Assembly (NCBI RefSeq): GCF_042453785.1
Contig: NC_091661.1
Coordinates: 26,651,501-26,715,500 of the forward strand
Direction of reading: 5' to 3'
DNA length: 64,000 nt
Source: Malus domestica
Lineage: Eukaryota; Streptophyta; Magnoliopsida; Rosales; Rosaceae
The position numbers were made by a program, and so were the translations under genes. Positions 44,752 through 58,663 of the stretch are shown here, in pieces. Every line of letters starts with the position of its first letter. The stretch's first letter is position 1. The notes beneath the pieces are model-generated. The model was not told where the DNA came from. It was given only the letters and a program-made list of their open reading frames with translations, and made no database searches.

Positions 44752-46637
44752 TAAAACGAATCTATATACACACCCATATGATAATTAGTTTACAAAGAAT
44801 ACAAAAGACAATTAGAACAACTAATCCTATCGTAACCCTAAAACCTAATAGTCTTAGGAGATAGAATTCGTTTTCCATTCCTGATTATGATGGCTAAAAT
44901 GTCCTATGTGTTGTGATTTTGTAAATAGCTAGTATATTGTATTTATTATACTAGAAGATGTTTATCACTTATTGTATAATTCTATGCAGTTTACCATAAA
45001 TAAACGCATGAGAATAAACAAAGGGTTGACAAATATGTTTACACTTGTTTTTAGCCTTTAGATTTATCCTCATCCGATGGTCTTAAAGAGTAAAAACCTC
45101 ACCCTTCTTCCTCTCATCCTGTACGCCATATCACTTATAATCCTCCATTTAAAATCGAGTAGAAGTCGGAGAACTGTGGAAGAAAGGGGGAGGAGTCGTT
45201 CTTGTAGTTTAATTTCTTTGTCAATGATTTTTAGTTCTAAAAAGCGAAGGGTGGTGAACAAATTCGCACTCAGACGAATATGTTAATTGATTAGTTTGTT
45301 TTTAAACCACTACTCTTTTGCACGATGTCAATTTACACTTCTCCAGCTAACAAACAGAATTTAGGAGATATAATATCAACATTTCGTGGATCAAAAGAAC
45401 CATATCTATCTTTACAAACCCTCAATTCTTTGCAAAAAAAAAAAAAAAAAAAAAAAAGAGTCACTAAAAGACCTAAAAGAGATGCAGAAAGTTACATGAG
45501 GGCTGGATCTTGGTGTTGGGACGGAGAGTACCCAAGGCTGAGTGCGTCTGCAGGAGAGAGAGCACGGGGTTGTTAGAAGTGAGAATGAATAGGGTTATAT
45601 TGAAAGGGAGAGTGATTTTTGCATACAAAAATGATACTCTTACTTGCTAATCGTACCATCTTTCTAATAGAGATGAGACTTATATGTGTTGGCGGTTTCT
45701 ATTAGAGAGATGGTACAAATTGTGGTATGACTAGATGATAAGTGCAGCATTACCATTTTATACATTTCGCACCTTTTATTTTTTAAGCAACTGAACTTAA
45801 TAAAAATCAAAGAAAAAACAAAATGAGCGTGTTTAGAAGGAGAAAATTGAATGTAAAAATTCTTATAAATATTGAACATATACATTAGAAAATGTAATGG
45901 TTACATGGAAGCTCAAGAGTCGAAGACAACTAACGTAGAGGGATCCAATTTGAAAAATAATGTAACTATCAATATTCAAACATAACTATTTTTTTCTTTC
46001 TCTTTTTCGATTTTTTCTCTGTTTTTTTTTTTCTAGTAACAATAGTGGTCATGCAATGTCTATAGGATAGAAAGACTCATTTGCTTTACCTTGCAACTTC
46101 CATGCAAATACAGTGTTTGGTTAAGGGCATTTACTCTTGTACATGATGTCCCGTTCAAATCCTTTTCCTTGGTAGTTTCCATCACATTATGTTAAAACTA
46201 ATGTAAGTAAGTCATCAAATAGTATGGTTTCACCACAGAGAAGAGAAGGCTGCTGTCAAACGGACCTTACAGGAAAAAAGAAGGCTGGAGATTAAAAGAT
46301 GAGTTCTAACGGATACAAAGCCTAAAGCAGTGCAACAACCCCATACAAGTCAAATTATGGTTGTAGACAAGCATGAAGAGATGAGAGATAAAAGTACAAG
46401 TAACTTTGAAACCTAACTCACATTCATGACTCGTGAGTGTGAGAAAACCAGCGAACTATTTTGACCTAATGAGTGTATATATAAGAGCATAAAAATGTTA
46501 TGTGAAGATAAGCTCCCCTTTTCAGCTCAACCCCTATTCATTCTCACTTCTCACAGCCGCACTCCCTCTCCGACAACACCCTCAGCCTCAGGTTGTCTCC
46601 ATATCCCAACACCAAGATCTCATTGCCAACTCCTAGT
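44752..46637. repeat. Segmental duplication arm, copy 2 (pairs with 30600-31570 and 33340-33420)
   Basis: Non-coding region downstream of F-box copy 2 whose words recur in the same order after copy 1. A segment at 46540-46632 (CCGACAACACCCTCAGCCTC, CCCAACACCAAGATCTCATTG) matches 33347-33420, and a reversed relative lies at 45485-45580. These leader-like pieces may be remnants of one small gene; I do not recognise it. Confidence 0.7.
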
Positions 46638-47103
46638 GAGTAATGTTATTCATACCATGTTTTTATTTGACATTTCTATGCCACTTTAGATGGCATCTGA
46701 TGTGGACAGCCACATCATTTGAAAAATTTGCAAAACACAAGGAAAAGAAGGAGAAAGACTCCTCGTATACCACAATCATCATTTAATTAACTAGTTTTTC
46801 TTAATGAGTAATGCTATTCATACCATATTTTTATAACACATTTCTATACCACCTTAGGTGGCATCTGATGTGGACAACCACATCATTTGAAAAATTTGCA
46901 AAACCCAAGGAAATGAAGGAGAAAGACTCCTCGTATACCATAATCATCATTTAATTAACTAGTTTTTCTTAATTATTAGTTTATTAAATAATGAACTAAA
47001 TTTAAAAATCTGATTAATTCAAATGATGTGCATGTCCACATCAAATGCCACCTAAGGTGGTATGAAAATTTGATACAAAAACATGGTATGAATAACATTA
47101 CTC
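46638..47103. mobile_element. MITE with perfect 27-bp ends and an internal duplication
   Basis: The left end GAGTAATGTTATTCATACCA plus TGTTTTT is the exact reverse complement of the right end; inversion continues imperfectly for about 85 bp. The left 168 bp (46638-46805) is repeated directly at 46806-46973, so the element has two left ends and one right end. Non-coding. Confidence 0.85.
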
Positions 47104-47111
47104 AAGCTTTA

Positions 47112-47362
47112 TTGGCTAAAATCATTCTTTTTAGGCTCATTCAACATTGTCACTTTCGAATTTTGGTAAATACTTATTTGTGAAGCATCCAATACTCCGC
47201 AAGTTATCCCTTCTTCCTCTAATTGGGCAACTCTTTTTTTGGCAACTCTGGAAGAGTTTCTAGTTGGAGGAAGAAGTAATAACTTGTGGAGTATTGTATG
47301 CTTCAAATAACCGAAATTTGAAAGTAACAATATTGAACGAAAGAAAATAATTTTAGCCAGGA
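47112..47362. repeat. Snap-back palindrome 1
   Basis: Left half (GGCTAAAATCATTCTTTTTA ... GCATCCAATACTCCGCAAGTTAT) pairs with right half (ATAACTTGTGGAGTATTGTA ... TTTTAGCC). Arms of about 120 bp differ at many positions. An open frame across it is an artefact of the palindrome. Confidence 0.8.
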
Positions 47363-47429
47363 AAGATTTAAAACAGGTCAAAACTTTGGTAATAAAAACT
47401 CTCCTTTGACAAATTTCGGCTAAAATTCG

Positions 47430-47672
47430 TAATTGCTTTTCCAATTTTCATACTCGGCATCAAATTTGTTTACAGCTTCTAGCAAAGATTACGCCTTTTG
47501 TTCGTACCATAGCAAGAAGGTGTGACTTTCCAATTGACTAAGACTATAACAAAAAGAAGAAATTAGTTACTTGGAAAGTCACACCTTCTTACAATCATAT
47601 GAATAAAAGGTGTACTCTTGGTTGGAAGCTGTAAACAAATTTGACACCGACTATGAAGATTGGAAAAGCGAT
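47430..47672. repeat. Snap-back palindrome 2
   Basis: GCTTTTCCAATTTTCATA and TTTGTTTACAGCTTC on the left pair with GAAGCTGTAAACAAA and GAAGATTGGAAAAGC on the right; AGAAGGTGTGACTTTCCAA pairs with TTGGAAAGTCACACCTTCT nearer the centre. Confidence 0.85.
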
Positions 47673-47689
47673 TACGAATGAGAAGGGAA

Positions 47690-48000
47690 CAAGTTCGTAG
47701 GAATCTATGGCGTGGTTGGTGATGTGAAAGATTACTCAAATATCCTTTGTTTTTATGAATATGGAAAATATAAATAGACGCGTTAGGGTCATACTCAAGA
47801 AACGTTGTTGCCCATATTGAAAAGTATTACGAATGAGTAGGGAACAAGTTTGTAGAAATCTATGACGTGGTTATTGATGCAGAAGATTACTCAAATATCT
47901 TTCGATTTTATGAGTATGGAAAATATAAAGAGATGCGTTAGGCGCACTCTTGTACTCAAGAAATGTCATTGCCCATATTGAAAAGTATTTTTGAGATAAC
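47690..48000 (+). repeat. Tandem duplication, about 155 bp x 2
   Basis: GGGAACAAGTT(C/T)GTAG, AGATTACTCAAATATC, TATGGAAAATATAAA and TTGCCCATATTGAAAAGTAT occur twice in the same order, from about 47682 and 47838. It looks like a duplicated piece of a decayed gene; the family is not recognised. Confidence 0.75.
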
Positions 48001-49483
48001 GAAATGTTATCTTGCTTATAATTTCTTCTTAGCCACGTTTATGTTATAGTTATCAAACCATTTTGAAGGCATCTCTGTAGCACCGTATTGTTCATATCTA
48101 TTCCAACATTATTTTCTTAGTAACCTAAAACATACAACTTGAAAATATTCATTTCTCTTATTGATGTTTTAAGATTTATATCGTACACTTTAGGGTTTAG
48201 GAATCAGATTGAGAGGTCGTATTTGGACATAGAATTGAGGTGCTGTTTGAGTCAACGTCGGAGACGTTTGCTTAATTTGCTTTAGAAAAACAAAGCAAAG
48301 ATGAAGCATCATGCTGAGATTTGAGTTTTCTTCATGTCTAATTCATCTTCTATGCCGTTTAATTTGGACAAGATTTGGAGGTTGACATTCATTTCTGGTT
48401 TGAGTTAGTAGGCACTGAATCTAATGATTGATAACTCATTGCATTCAATCTATATGTCATTTTCTAATTTTGTGTAAGTTGAAAGTAGAGCAGGCATGAA
48501 AAAAACCGATTCCTTTTAAAGGAAAAGGATCCTAGCCGGATCTTTTTCCTAGAAATCCTGGAGATCCCGTGATCATGACCGTTCATCGTATATCGTGCGG
48601 TCAGTTTTCGTTAGGTACTATTTATATTTAATTTTAAATAATTTTTTATCACACGATATACGATAAACGGTCACGATCACGAAATCCCCAGGAAAAGAAT
48701 CCGACAATGATCCTTTTCCCCTCTTAAACACCAGACAATGCCAAAACGGCAGAGGAGATAGAGTGTCGTTCATGAAGGGGATTGGGGAAAAAGGCTGAAG
48801 ATCGATAAGGTCTGGGCATCGAAGGCATAAAAATTCTAGGGATTGAAGAGCTAGAAATTGGGTTTCTCTGGTGGGATTTAAGGTAAGTAGGATTGAATTG
48901 GGTTGGGATTTTCTTCATGTTTAGGTCTTCAATCACATTGAAAGAGTCAAATCAAGCGCAATCAAAATTACCAACTTCACTTTACTCGCCCGGCCTTGGG
49001 CAGCGAGTAGGCACGCCTGTAACACAAACTAAAAGTACCAAGAAACCCCAAAATCCTCAGCTTGTTGGCCAAGACTGATTTTAAGACCACCAGTCGAACC
49101 TAAAACCACCTAGTCGTAGTACTAATGAAAAGGTAGTTTTTGAATGCAAAAGGAATTGATCTTTGGATCTAAACATAAAGGGTGCTAGAGTAAATAATTT
49201 GTAGTTTAGTTAGTTAAGAACATTTATTCTGGTATACAAATTCAATCCTTTCACCGGTCAGAAATTGCTTTTATTAAAAATAAAAAAATAAAAATTTAAG
49301 GTAGGAATTATTGGATTAAGCCCACAAGAGGCCCAATGTATCTGGCCCATAGTTTGCATTTCCCTACTACGCCCACAGATTCGCACCAAAAATATATACC
49401 CCCTTCCTTCTCCACAAGTCTTCTCTCACCTTCTCGCACTGTTTCTCTCTACTCACTCTAAGTTCTTCGCAAGCAGCATTTCC
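48001..49483. other. Upstream region of the MnSOD gene
   Basis: No gene seen. It contains a foldback MITE (48519-48720). A TATA-like ATATATA at about 49390 lies some 94 bp before the MnSOD ATG and is a likely core promoter; a pyrimidine-rich 5' UTR (TTCTCTC words) follows. Confidence 0.6.
48519..48720. mobile_element. Foldback MITE, about 200 bp
   Basis: GGAAAAGGATCCTAGCCGGA at the left faces GGGAAAAGGATCATTGTCGG read from the right; inner arms GACCGTTCATCGTATATCGT and its near complement follow. Non-coding. Confidence 0.8.
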
Positions 49484-51822
49484 ATGGCTCTCCGAGCTCT
49501 CGTGGCCAGTAAAGCGCTCCGATTAGGTCTTCAGAGCGAGCCCAGAATCCTTGCTCATTCTCGCGGCCTGCAGACCTTCTCGCTCCCCGACCTTCCCTAC
49601 GATTATGGCGCCCTGGAGCCTGCAATCAGCGGCGAGATCATGCAGATCCACCACCAGAAGCACCACCAGGCTTACGTCACCAACTACAACAATGCTCTCG
49701 AGCAGCTCCACGACGCCATCGGCAAGGGCGACGCTGCTGCCGCTGTTAAGTTGCAGAGCGCCATCAAGTTCAATGGCGGAGGTCAAACATCTCTCTATGT
49801 ATCTCTGTGCTATTTTTGTAATTATTTATTTGTTTTCATTTGCTGCATTCTCATATTAGGGTTTTTTTTTTCAATTTGTTAAAAAAAAAGTTTAAATTTA
49901 ATTAAAATGTTCAAATATTGGTTGAAGTAAACTGATATTAGAAGTAGCAATTCAATTAGCTAGCATTGTGTTAGTTTTCCCGTAATTAGGCTGCTACTTA
50001 TACGAATTACCACAATCGAAACCGCTGATTTAATTCTTTGGTTTCAAGTTCTTGGATGTCTTGTTAATCTCAGGATTTAAGCTCATGATTTTGTTTGTTT
50101 CCATGCCGAAATGCATTGTCTTTTCTTTTAAAAGAGAAATGTAAAAGGGGTTTATTTTTTCTCGCAGGTCATGTAAACCACTCGATTTTCTGGAAGAATC
50201 TGACTCCTGTTAGTGTAAGTTCATGTTTCCCTCTCTCTCTATCTTACAAGCTGGTTATTAACCGTTCATTTCCCTAATACAGTAATGCTTTATTTATGGC
50301 AGCAAGGTGGCGGCGAGCACCCTCATGGTAAGCTGGGCTGGGCTATTGACACAAATTTTGGAACTTTTGAAGCATTGGTGCAAAAGATCAGTGCAGAAGG
50401 CGCTGCTTTGCAGGGTTCTGGATGGGTGGTAAGTTTACCATCTTCTTGATTTTATAGCATTTGTTCCATGTTATTCAACTAGATGTTTCAATCGACATTC
50501 AACCTGTTCGCATGCTCGTTTGATCTTTCTTGGCAGTGGCTTGCTCTAGACAAAGAGTTCAACAAACTTGTGGTTGAAACCACTGCAAATCAGGTAAACT
50601 CAAATATTTACTTCAATGCCATCTAATCTAGTAGCGCAGAATTTTCTTTTAGGTCTACTCAACATTACTTCTAGCCATATTCAAGTTGCACAAATCCATC
50701 CTGTGTGTTGTTTTACATTGATAGCAATGATAGCCTCTCAGCAATGTAGTTTAGACTCCTCGTGAATTGTTACTATTAGTTCCTTACGGAATGGTATATC
50801 TTCTTTCCATTAATCATGTAGGCTACTGTTGGCTGTTGATTTATGACGGTTAGACTTAGTCTAAAACTTTAGCTCCAGCATAGAACTCATGTTGAAGATC
50901 TGTTTTCTTGTTACCCCATCTCAAGGATTATTCAACATTCAGGACTTTAGGATTTACAAAGGTTTCTGTTCTGAATCTCTTTGTGCAAAGCACTTGTAGT
51001 AGTTGATATGCAGCACGCAATTATGGTTTTTGTTTCATCTGAATATCCTTTAATTTGAGTAACTTGTTACAGGATCCATTGGTTACTAAGGGAGCATCTT
51101 TGGTTCCATTACTTGGTATTGACGTTTGGGAGCATGCGTACTACTTACAGGTACATCCTTCAGTTATTTTCACTTATCAGTTTTTAAGCGACTCAGTGTA
51201 GTATATAAGAGTCAATACAGATTGACACACTCTTATTGCCTAATTGGCGAGCCTTGGAAGTCTAAGATATTGTTTATCTTGTGGAGTACAAGTGGATTAG
51301 GTAGGAGGGTTGTTAAAACTGTCTTTGTGAAGGACAAATTAGTTTTTGCTCCTTGGAATTGAATTGTTTATGAGGGATAGGTCGTTCCGTGGGATGAAGT
51401 TTATAGTTAGGCTTTCGTTCAGACGCTTCGGAAGTGACACCGATTCTTGTTTTCCTATAATGTTAGGTGTCCGTGCACAGCCTCCATCCTTTTCTGTCAC
51501 TACTTGAACTAGCATCTGAAATGCACCGAGACCTGAAACAAGCTCATCGTTTATTCAATTTATCACCGTCATCAATTTTATCTACGTCCAATGATGATTT
51601 TTTGTAGAATACATGTCAGTGGTGTTTGCTCTTGTCAGCTGTTTGTATTATTAGTTTCCTCCTATCCCGTTTCGTGTATCATGCGACGTGAAAGTTTGAA
51701 TTAAGACACATCCATTTTTCGAGTTGCAGTACAAGAATGTGAGACCAGATTATCTGAAGAACATATGGAAAGTCATCAATTGGAAGTATGCCAGCGAAGT
51801 GTACGAGAAAGAAAGCCCTTGA
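49484..51822 (+). CDS. MSD1: Manganese superoxide dismutase, mitochondrial
   Basis: Converts superoxide to hydrogen peroxide and oxygen in the mitochondrial matrix. Six exons: 49484-49781, 50168-50214, 50303-50428, 50537-50593, 51073-51150, 51730-51822, giving 232 residues. Residues 1 to about 30 ([20 protein letters not shown] and on) are basic and free of acids except one, a mitochondrial presequence; the mature enzyme begins about [15 protein letters not shown]. The four metal ligands are present: His56 (IHHQKHH), His104 (HVNHSIFW), Asp193 and His197 ([11 protein letters not shown]), with the Mn/Fe-SOD signature DVWEHAYY. Degraded copies of its intron 1 to exon 4 lie 11-16 kb upstream in two opposed arms. 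Its neighbours (RPS26, TRM1, nucleotidyltransferase) match the Arabidopsis MSD2 neighbourhood from memory, while the targeting peptide resembles MSD1. Confidence 0.97.
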
Positions 51823-53258
51823 GCTAAACAAGGTGGCCGGATTTGCAGCTGGTTGGGTTCATTGAAAATAAAACAGCCAACGTGACGTGACAAATGAGGA
51901 ACCCTTATTTAATCACGGATATGTTCCAAGTTTATGAGTTTATGTACTTTTTAATCTCTGTTTTTATAATTTGCTTCTTGTTATGACTGAGGGGTTCGCA
52001 ATTGATATACAATGAACGGAAATTGATTTTCGCACTCTTTTTTTCTTGTCAGAGGAAGAGTGGTACATAAAAAAAAAAAAAAAAAAACGGGTGTGCAAAT
52101 CACTACCCTATCTCCTCTGGTCCATTGGGCTTTCTGTTTAACAAAAGAAAATTATTTATAAAGGATAAAATATGGCGCAGAGTATTAAATGAAACCCAAA
52201 ATTGAATTACAATTATGTAAAAATAACCAAAAATCAAGAGCTTCAAATTTCAACTCATCTCAAACCAAAGAGCAAATTTTTTAGTGTTAATAAGGTTCGG
52301 TATATCAAGTGTCATAGTATAATAGGTTAGAATTTTTTTTTAAATTTCTAATCAATTGTTTTTTAACACTTGGTGTACAGGGTCGTAATCCCGGAAAACC
52401 CACTCCAACCAAAGATATTGTGGTTATTGGTTCTTACCTGAGCAACAACTACAATATTTTAAATTTCGTTTATGCAATGATATTCTATTTCAAAATGTGG
52501 AGATTTGATGCATGTCATATAAAAATTAGGCATCAGTACCTCATTATTTAAGTTAAAGAAATCCGAAATCTTCCACTTATAAGTGAGTATGAATATCATT
52601 ATACTGTAAGGGGACGTTTGTTGCGCCGGACTATCTCAGACTGGACTAGCTTCAAGGACTAAGTTGGACTGGCTTAGACTAGACTAAGCTGGACTAACTT
52701 AGTGAAGCGTTTGGTGCAGTGTTGGACTAAGAAGCTGGATAATAACAAATTCTAATATTATATTATTTAATATATAAATTACTAATATTTTATTATGATC
52801 TAGGTGACCGGAGATGACGATGAATCTATCGGGAGTGGTTGTTGAGCATGACGAGGACGGGAGATGATAGTCTTAGCTAGTCCCATGGTTATTGGGGGGT
52901 CTTGCTAAGACCTCTTCGTGAAGAGTTTTGTCCATACTAGTCCCCTTTAGTTTCATTAATGTTAGTCCCATCATGGAACAAACACGGTATTGGACTAACA
53001 GCTAGTCCTGTCCAGTCCAGTCTCACTTAATGAGGGCAAACAAACGCTCTCTAATATCATTGTCTAATCTTAGGATGATAACAGCTATGATTTTCATAAA
53101 CTCTTTTTCTTTTCTTCCCAACTTCAATATTAATTTTGGTTTCTAATTAGAAATTATAGGGATCAAAAGGTAAATAAACAAAACAATGGGGACGCAATTA
53201 CAAATGTGCAACAACGAAGGGCCGTTTTGCTGGGCTAGGGCGCCAGGCCGCTCTCCCA
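51823..53258. other. Intergenic region between MnSOD and RPS26
   Basis: MnSOD 3' flank, an A-run of about 20 near 52067-52087, the 452-bp MITE at 52601-53052 and the RPS26 promoter. No gene seen. Confidence 0.6.
52601..53052. mobile_element. 452-bp Mutator-like MITE with 9-bp target duplication
   Basis: AATATCATT occurs directly before (52592-52600) and after (53053-53061). Inverted ends share CGTTTGTT (GGGGACGTTTGTT at the left, AGAGCGTTTGTTTGCC from the right). The interior is full of GGACTA/TAGTCC words that can fold on each other. Non-coding. Confidence 0.75.
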
Positions 53259-53265
53259 TATAAAA
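53259..53265 (+). promoter_or_regulatory. TATA box and GGGCC/TGGGCT motifs of RPS26
   Basis: TATAAAA lies 100 bp before the ATG. Just upstream are AAGGGCCG and TGGGCT words, the site-II-like elements common in plant ribosomal protein promoters. Confidence 0.6.
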
Positions 53266-53364
53266 CGGAAGCCTTCCCGAAACCACTCACTTTCTGGCTT
53301 CTGCAGCAGCGAGAAAAAACCTAAACGGCCCCAAAACTCTCAGATCTCCTCCTCTCGGAACGCC

Positions 53365-54744
<1,380 letters not shown>

Positions 54745-55475
54745 TTTGAGCATATCGATCCTTTCGTTATGTGATGGACGCCTCCCGGTATCTACACGAT
54801 CTTCTGGACTGAGTTGTGTAGGAACTTTTTTGTGATTCTCGTGTTGTGGTTTAGACGTTTTGAGGATTAAAGTACAATGTTTTTGGATGTTTTATTTTGA
54901 TGATAATGCAATTTTAGAATTCGTTATGGTTTTATTTCGTGGTTTCTCCACTTTCGTTTTCAGATAAACTCTTGTAATCAATTTGGTTAAACCCTAATCT
55001 ACAGTTTGAAGAACACAATGTGAATTTTCAATTGATTGTTTCTTTCGTCCACCGCCGTTTATGTGTGCAGTCTCAGCAGGTTTACACGGTGATGCAAAAT
55101 CGTTGAATTCGAGTATTTGACAACATTGATACGAGAGTAGTCCATTTTCTCCCATAAACCGTTTCTCACATGTAACAATTTGCTCCCAAGTCACAATCAA
55201 TGTTTCAGATGCTTTCTGTGGAAACTTGCAAGGTTTCGGGTATCGAAAAGTGTCAAAACCAAATTTATGAATCCGACTCTAAAATGTTACATGAGCTGAG
55301 CAGAGCAGAGCAGCTACCCCATTGCGTCTCTCATTGAGCGACAACACCTCCAAGTCGCACAACAAAATGAGACGCTGCTTTACTGGCCCGGCGAGAGGTT
55401 CTTTGATCCGTCAGTGCCCTTGACCCTAACGGAAGTGCAAATGCGTCTGGAAACTCGTCTTCTCATGGGTGTGAT
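54745..55475. other. Convergent 3' flanks of RPS26 and TRM1
   Basis: The two genes converge. 3' UTRs only; no repeat or further gene recognised. Confidence 0.6.
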
Positions 55476-58400
55476 TCAGCGCTGCTGAAGTTGCTTGGCA
55501 ATTCTAATGCAGTCTTCCATCGGACAATTCGTCTTGATTGCATTGGATTCAATGTGTGACCTACTCACAGCATATCCTTCCTGCAAGAGATTATTAGTCT
55601 TTGGACTGAAACGAAAAACTATGAGGACTCGAAAAGTCCAGTAAAACCTAAAGCCAACAGCCCGCCTAACTCAATGCTAATAAGACTTTCTTTGCTCAAG
55701 TGGGCCAAGCCTCTGGGGCAAAACTATGAGGTGGCAGCAAGTCGATGTAGGGACTCTGACAATGGAACGGGGTTGTGTTTTTATCCAACTTCAAGTGCAA
55801 CTCCCAGTACACAGGGTTATACTCTTTGTGAAAATGGTTTTGACCTACCAAAGTTTTTCTCTGTATAATTGCCAAAGTAGGCTGTCAAACATGTAACTCA
55901 TACCCGACAAGTGTCAAACACGCACTTCTAAGTAGTCAGTGGTTAGACTGTCATACTCAAGTTTTTCTCCGTCAAGTGGCATACATGCAAAACCATACCA
56001 ACAAGTGTCAACATGCATTTGAAACTGACCAGGCTGTCCTACTCAAAATTTTCACCATACAATTGGCAAACATGCAAAATCGTACCCAACAAGTGTCCAC
56101 CATGCACTGCAAATCAAACAAGTATTCAACACGCACTTGCAACCGACAACGCTCTGTATAATTGGCAAACATGCAAGACCATATCTAACAAGTGTCCATC
56201 ATACACTAATCCCCAACAGCTCCTAAAACCCCCAAGTGGAAAACATGCACCCATATAGCCAACGGAGTAAGATTCTCTCTCCTCCGAATTCCCCTTCCCT
56301 TCTCTCCCCTCATATTTGAACGGTCATGAAGCCACGTCAACATCTTGTGTTGACTTCTTTATAGAGAGAGACAAAAAGAAAAGTGAGAAAGGAGGAGAGA
56401 GAATGCGAGAGTAATTAAAGGGGAGAGAACCCTACTCTATTCCCAACACCCCCCCCAAAACAAATGTCAAACATGCACTCATATGCCACACTAGAGTAGT
56501 GTGGAAATTACCTTTTGAAGGGTGGACATCACGGCTCTCAGTGACGGAGAATTTACTTTCGCACGACTTGCCACCTGGGACAGTAAAAACAGAAAATCCA
56601 TCATTTTCCCAGATTAACAACTTTGGGAACAAAAGTGAGTGGTAATTTTTTTTTTAGTAAGGACCTCGTCCAACTTGGTGTAGCCAAAGGGTAATCTGGG
56701 GTCACTCTCAGCCACCATTTGGTTCAAAAGTTTGTCCAGATCAGTTCCTGTTTCAATGCCTGCCCATCCCCATTCCTCGGCCAAACTTAACATTTCTGTA
56801 ATATAAGCAGTGTCATGCAACGGCCCTGTCCAGAGAGGGCCAGAAACAACAAGTGACTTGGAGACCTACAAAAAACCGAAACAACTTAAGGTTTCATTTA
56901 AGATTAGAGTACATTGGAACATTGATCCTTAACTTATGACCGAGTTATAGCTTTAGTCGTTAAATAAAAATCAATTAAAATTGGTATCGCAATTTGACAA
57001 AATGTGAAGTAGTTCTTGATGCCAAGTCCACGGGTGTACCCGCCAAACTTAAGCACATGACATGCATGTATTTAAAGGGGCATGTGCCCTATTCCTTGAC
57101 TTACTCCTTAAAAGGGATTCACAAGCCTAATTTTGGTGGGAATTCTTTTCGTGATGTATTTAACAAGGCATGTGCTTTATTCCTCGACTTACTCCTTACA
57201 AGGGATTCACATGCCTCATTTTGGCGGTAATTGTTTTCGTGAAAAAAACAAAAACTAAAGAATCATAATTCAGAGATTCAAGATTAATCTGTTATAGTGA
57301 AAGAAAGAACAAAAACTTGGGAAGTCAACAAAACGAAATCATACGACCTAAACATTACCCAATACCTTTGAATCACTGCAGGGGCAACCGATCCGACCAA
57401 GTTCAGCCCATGAGTACTCTTGAGAACTTCCACAGCTGTTGCAGTAGCTGATGAACCCATAATGTCTGTCGGAGAAAGTATAAAAATTGATCAGCAACAA
57501 CATAAGAGGTCTAATAAACCACACAGCTTTCACACACATACAAAATCATGCAACCACCTTACTTGTTATCAGGAAGCTTTCCCCGATTGACTTGGAGCAT
57601 GACTCTGAAAATTGGTCCATGATATGAATAGTATGAAAACAGTGGAGTAACTCGATACCCCAGCACTGAAGCTTCCCGCACAGCCCCTCCAATAAGCATT
57701 CGCAAACCAAGCTCATTCGAGTATGGCATTGGCCGGACATAAGCTCCATATGCAGCTAAAGTTCTACAGAAACAAAGTAAAATATATCAGAATTGTATGC
57801 AATCAACCAATACAACCTTCAATTGTAAAGTCTCCAACTTCTCGTTCAATTGTAAATCCCATTTAATTACGATATCAAATTCGAACGCATCAAGAAAAAA
57901 TGCAGTTAGTACTGCAATACCAATTGGTCAAGAAATGAACATGTTATTGCGCAAAGCATCAAACTTTAAAGGAATAGAGAATTGAAACAACCATTTTGCT
58001 TGAAATTAGATTTGACACTCACTGTTGAGGCCTGCGACCACCGGACGAGAACCCATCAGTTGAAGTAACATACAACAATCCATTCAACTTCAAAGCATTA
58101 AACGCCGACCTCAAAAACGACGAATCGCTCCCAAACGAATCAATGTCAATCAAATCAAAGAAATCCCTTTTCAGATAACACTCCGTCATGATCCGATTCG
58201 CATCCGTAAGCGACACCTCCCACCTCGCCTCATCCCCGGAACCACTCTCCACCTGCGACAAGTTCTCCGTGATAACTTTCTTGTTCTCATCATTCGCGTC
58301 ATTTGCCAGAACAAAATCGGCCTCCGCCTCGACGAGGTACCGAACAGACCGAATCCCGCAGCCACACAGTGCATCGAGAACTCGCAATTTGCCCTCGGAC

Positions 58401-58663
58401 TTCTTGTACAGAGCGGCGGCGAGCACGCCGAGGTCGCGGCCGGTGGCGCTTTCGTGGCGGAAGAAGGTCCCGCCGACGTCGAATTTAAGACCCCTCTCTG
58501 TCTGGAACACCGATTCACAATCGGAATCGAGGGTTGGCTTCGAATTGGAGTCTGAGTATTGGGTCACCGCGGCGAATTTAGGGTTTTGGATTTGGGGTTT
58601 TGGGATGGGGTTGCAGAGAAATGAGAAAGGAGATAGGGTTTTAGGCGAAGAGAGAGTTATCAT
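55476..58663 (-). CDS. tRNA (guanine-26 N2)-dimethyltransferase, TRM1 family
   Basis: SAM-dependent enzyme that methylates G26 of tRNAs. Six exons on the minus strand: 58023-58663, 57563-57763, 57366-57465, 56665-56865, 56512-56574, 55476-55580, giving 436 residues. Motif I is VLDALCGCGIRSVRYL, followed by ANDANDENKKVITENL; the active-site region reads DLIDIDSFGSDSSFL, with Ser in place of the usual Pro of DPYG-type TRM1 proteins. Then VTSTDGFSSGGRRPQ, RPMPYSNELGLRMLIGGAVR and a zinc-site-like ISYCNSCGSS...GCPC. The C-terminal part (VSGPLWTGPLHDTAYITEML, EGYAVSRSHI) is typical of the family. The N-terminal 30 residues are Ser/Pro rich without acids and may target an organelle; a longer start at 58738 is less likely. 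Exons 1-2 and the promoter are duplicated in inverse at 59511-61700. Confidence 0.92.
55875..56235. repeat. Degenerate repeats in TRM1 intron 5
   Basis: CAAGTGTC, GGC(A/T)AACATGCAAAA and CATGCACT words recur about every 100-120 bp, an old diverged tandem array. Confidence 0.65.

Noticed and set aside
47109-47444. 111-codon minus-strand open frame
   Set aside because: It spans a palindrome and its sequence mirrors itself; no domain visible.
52067-52087. A-run as the tail of a retroposed copy
   Set aside because: No body, target duplication or internal promoter could be found upstream.
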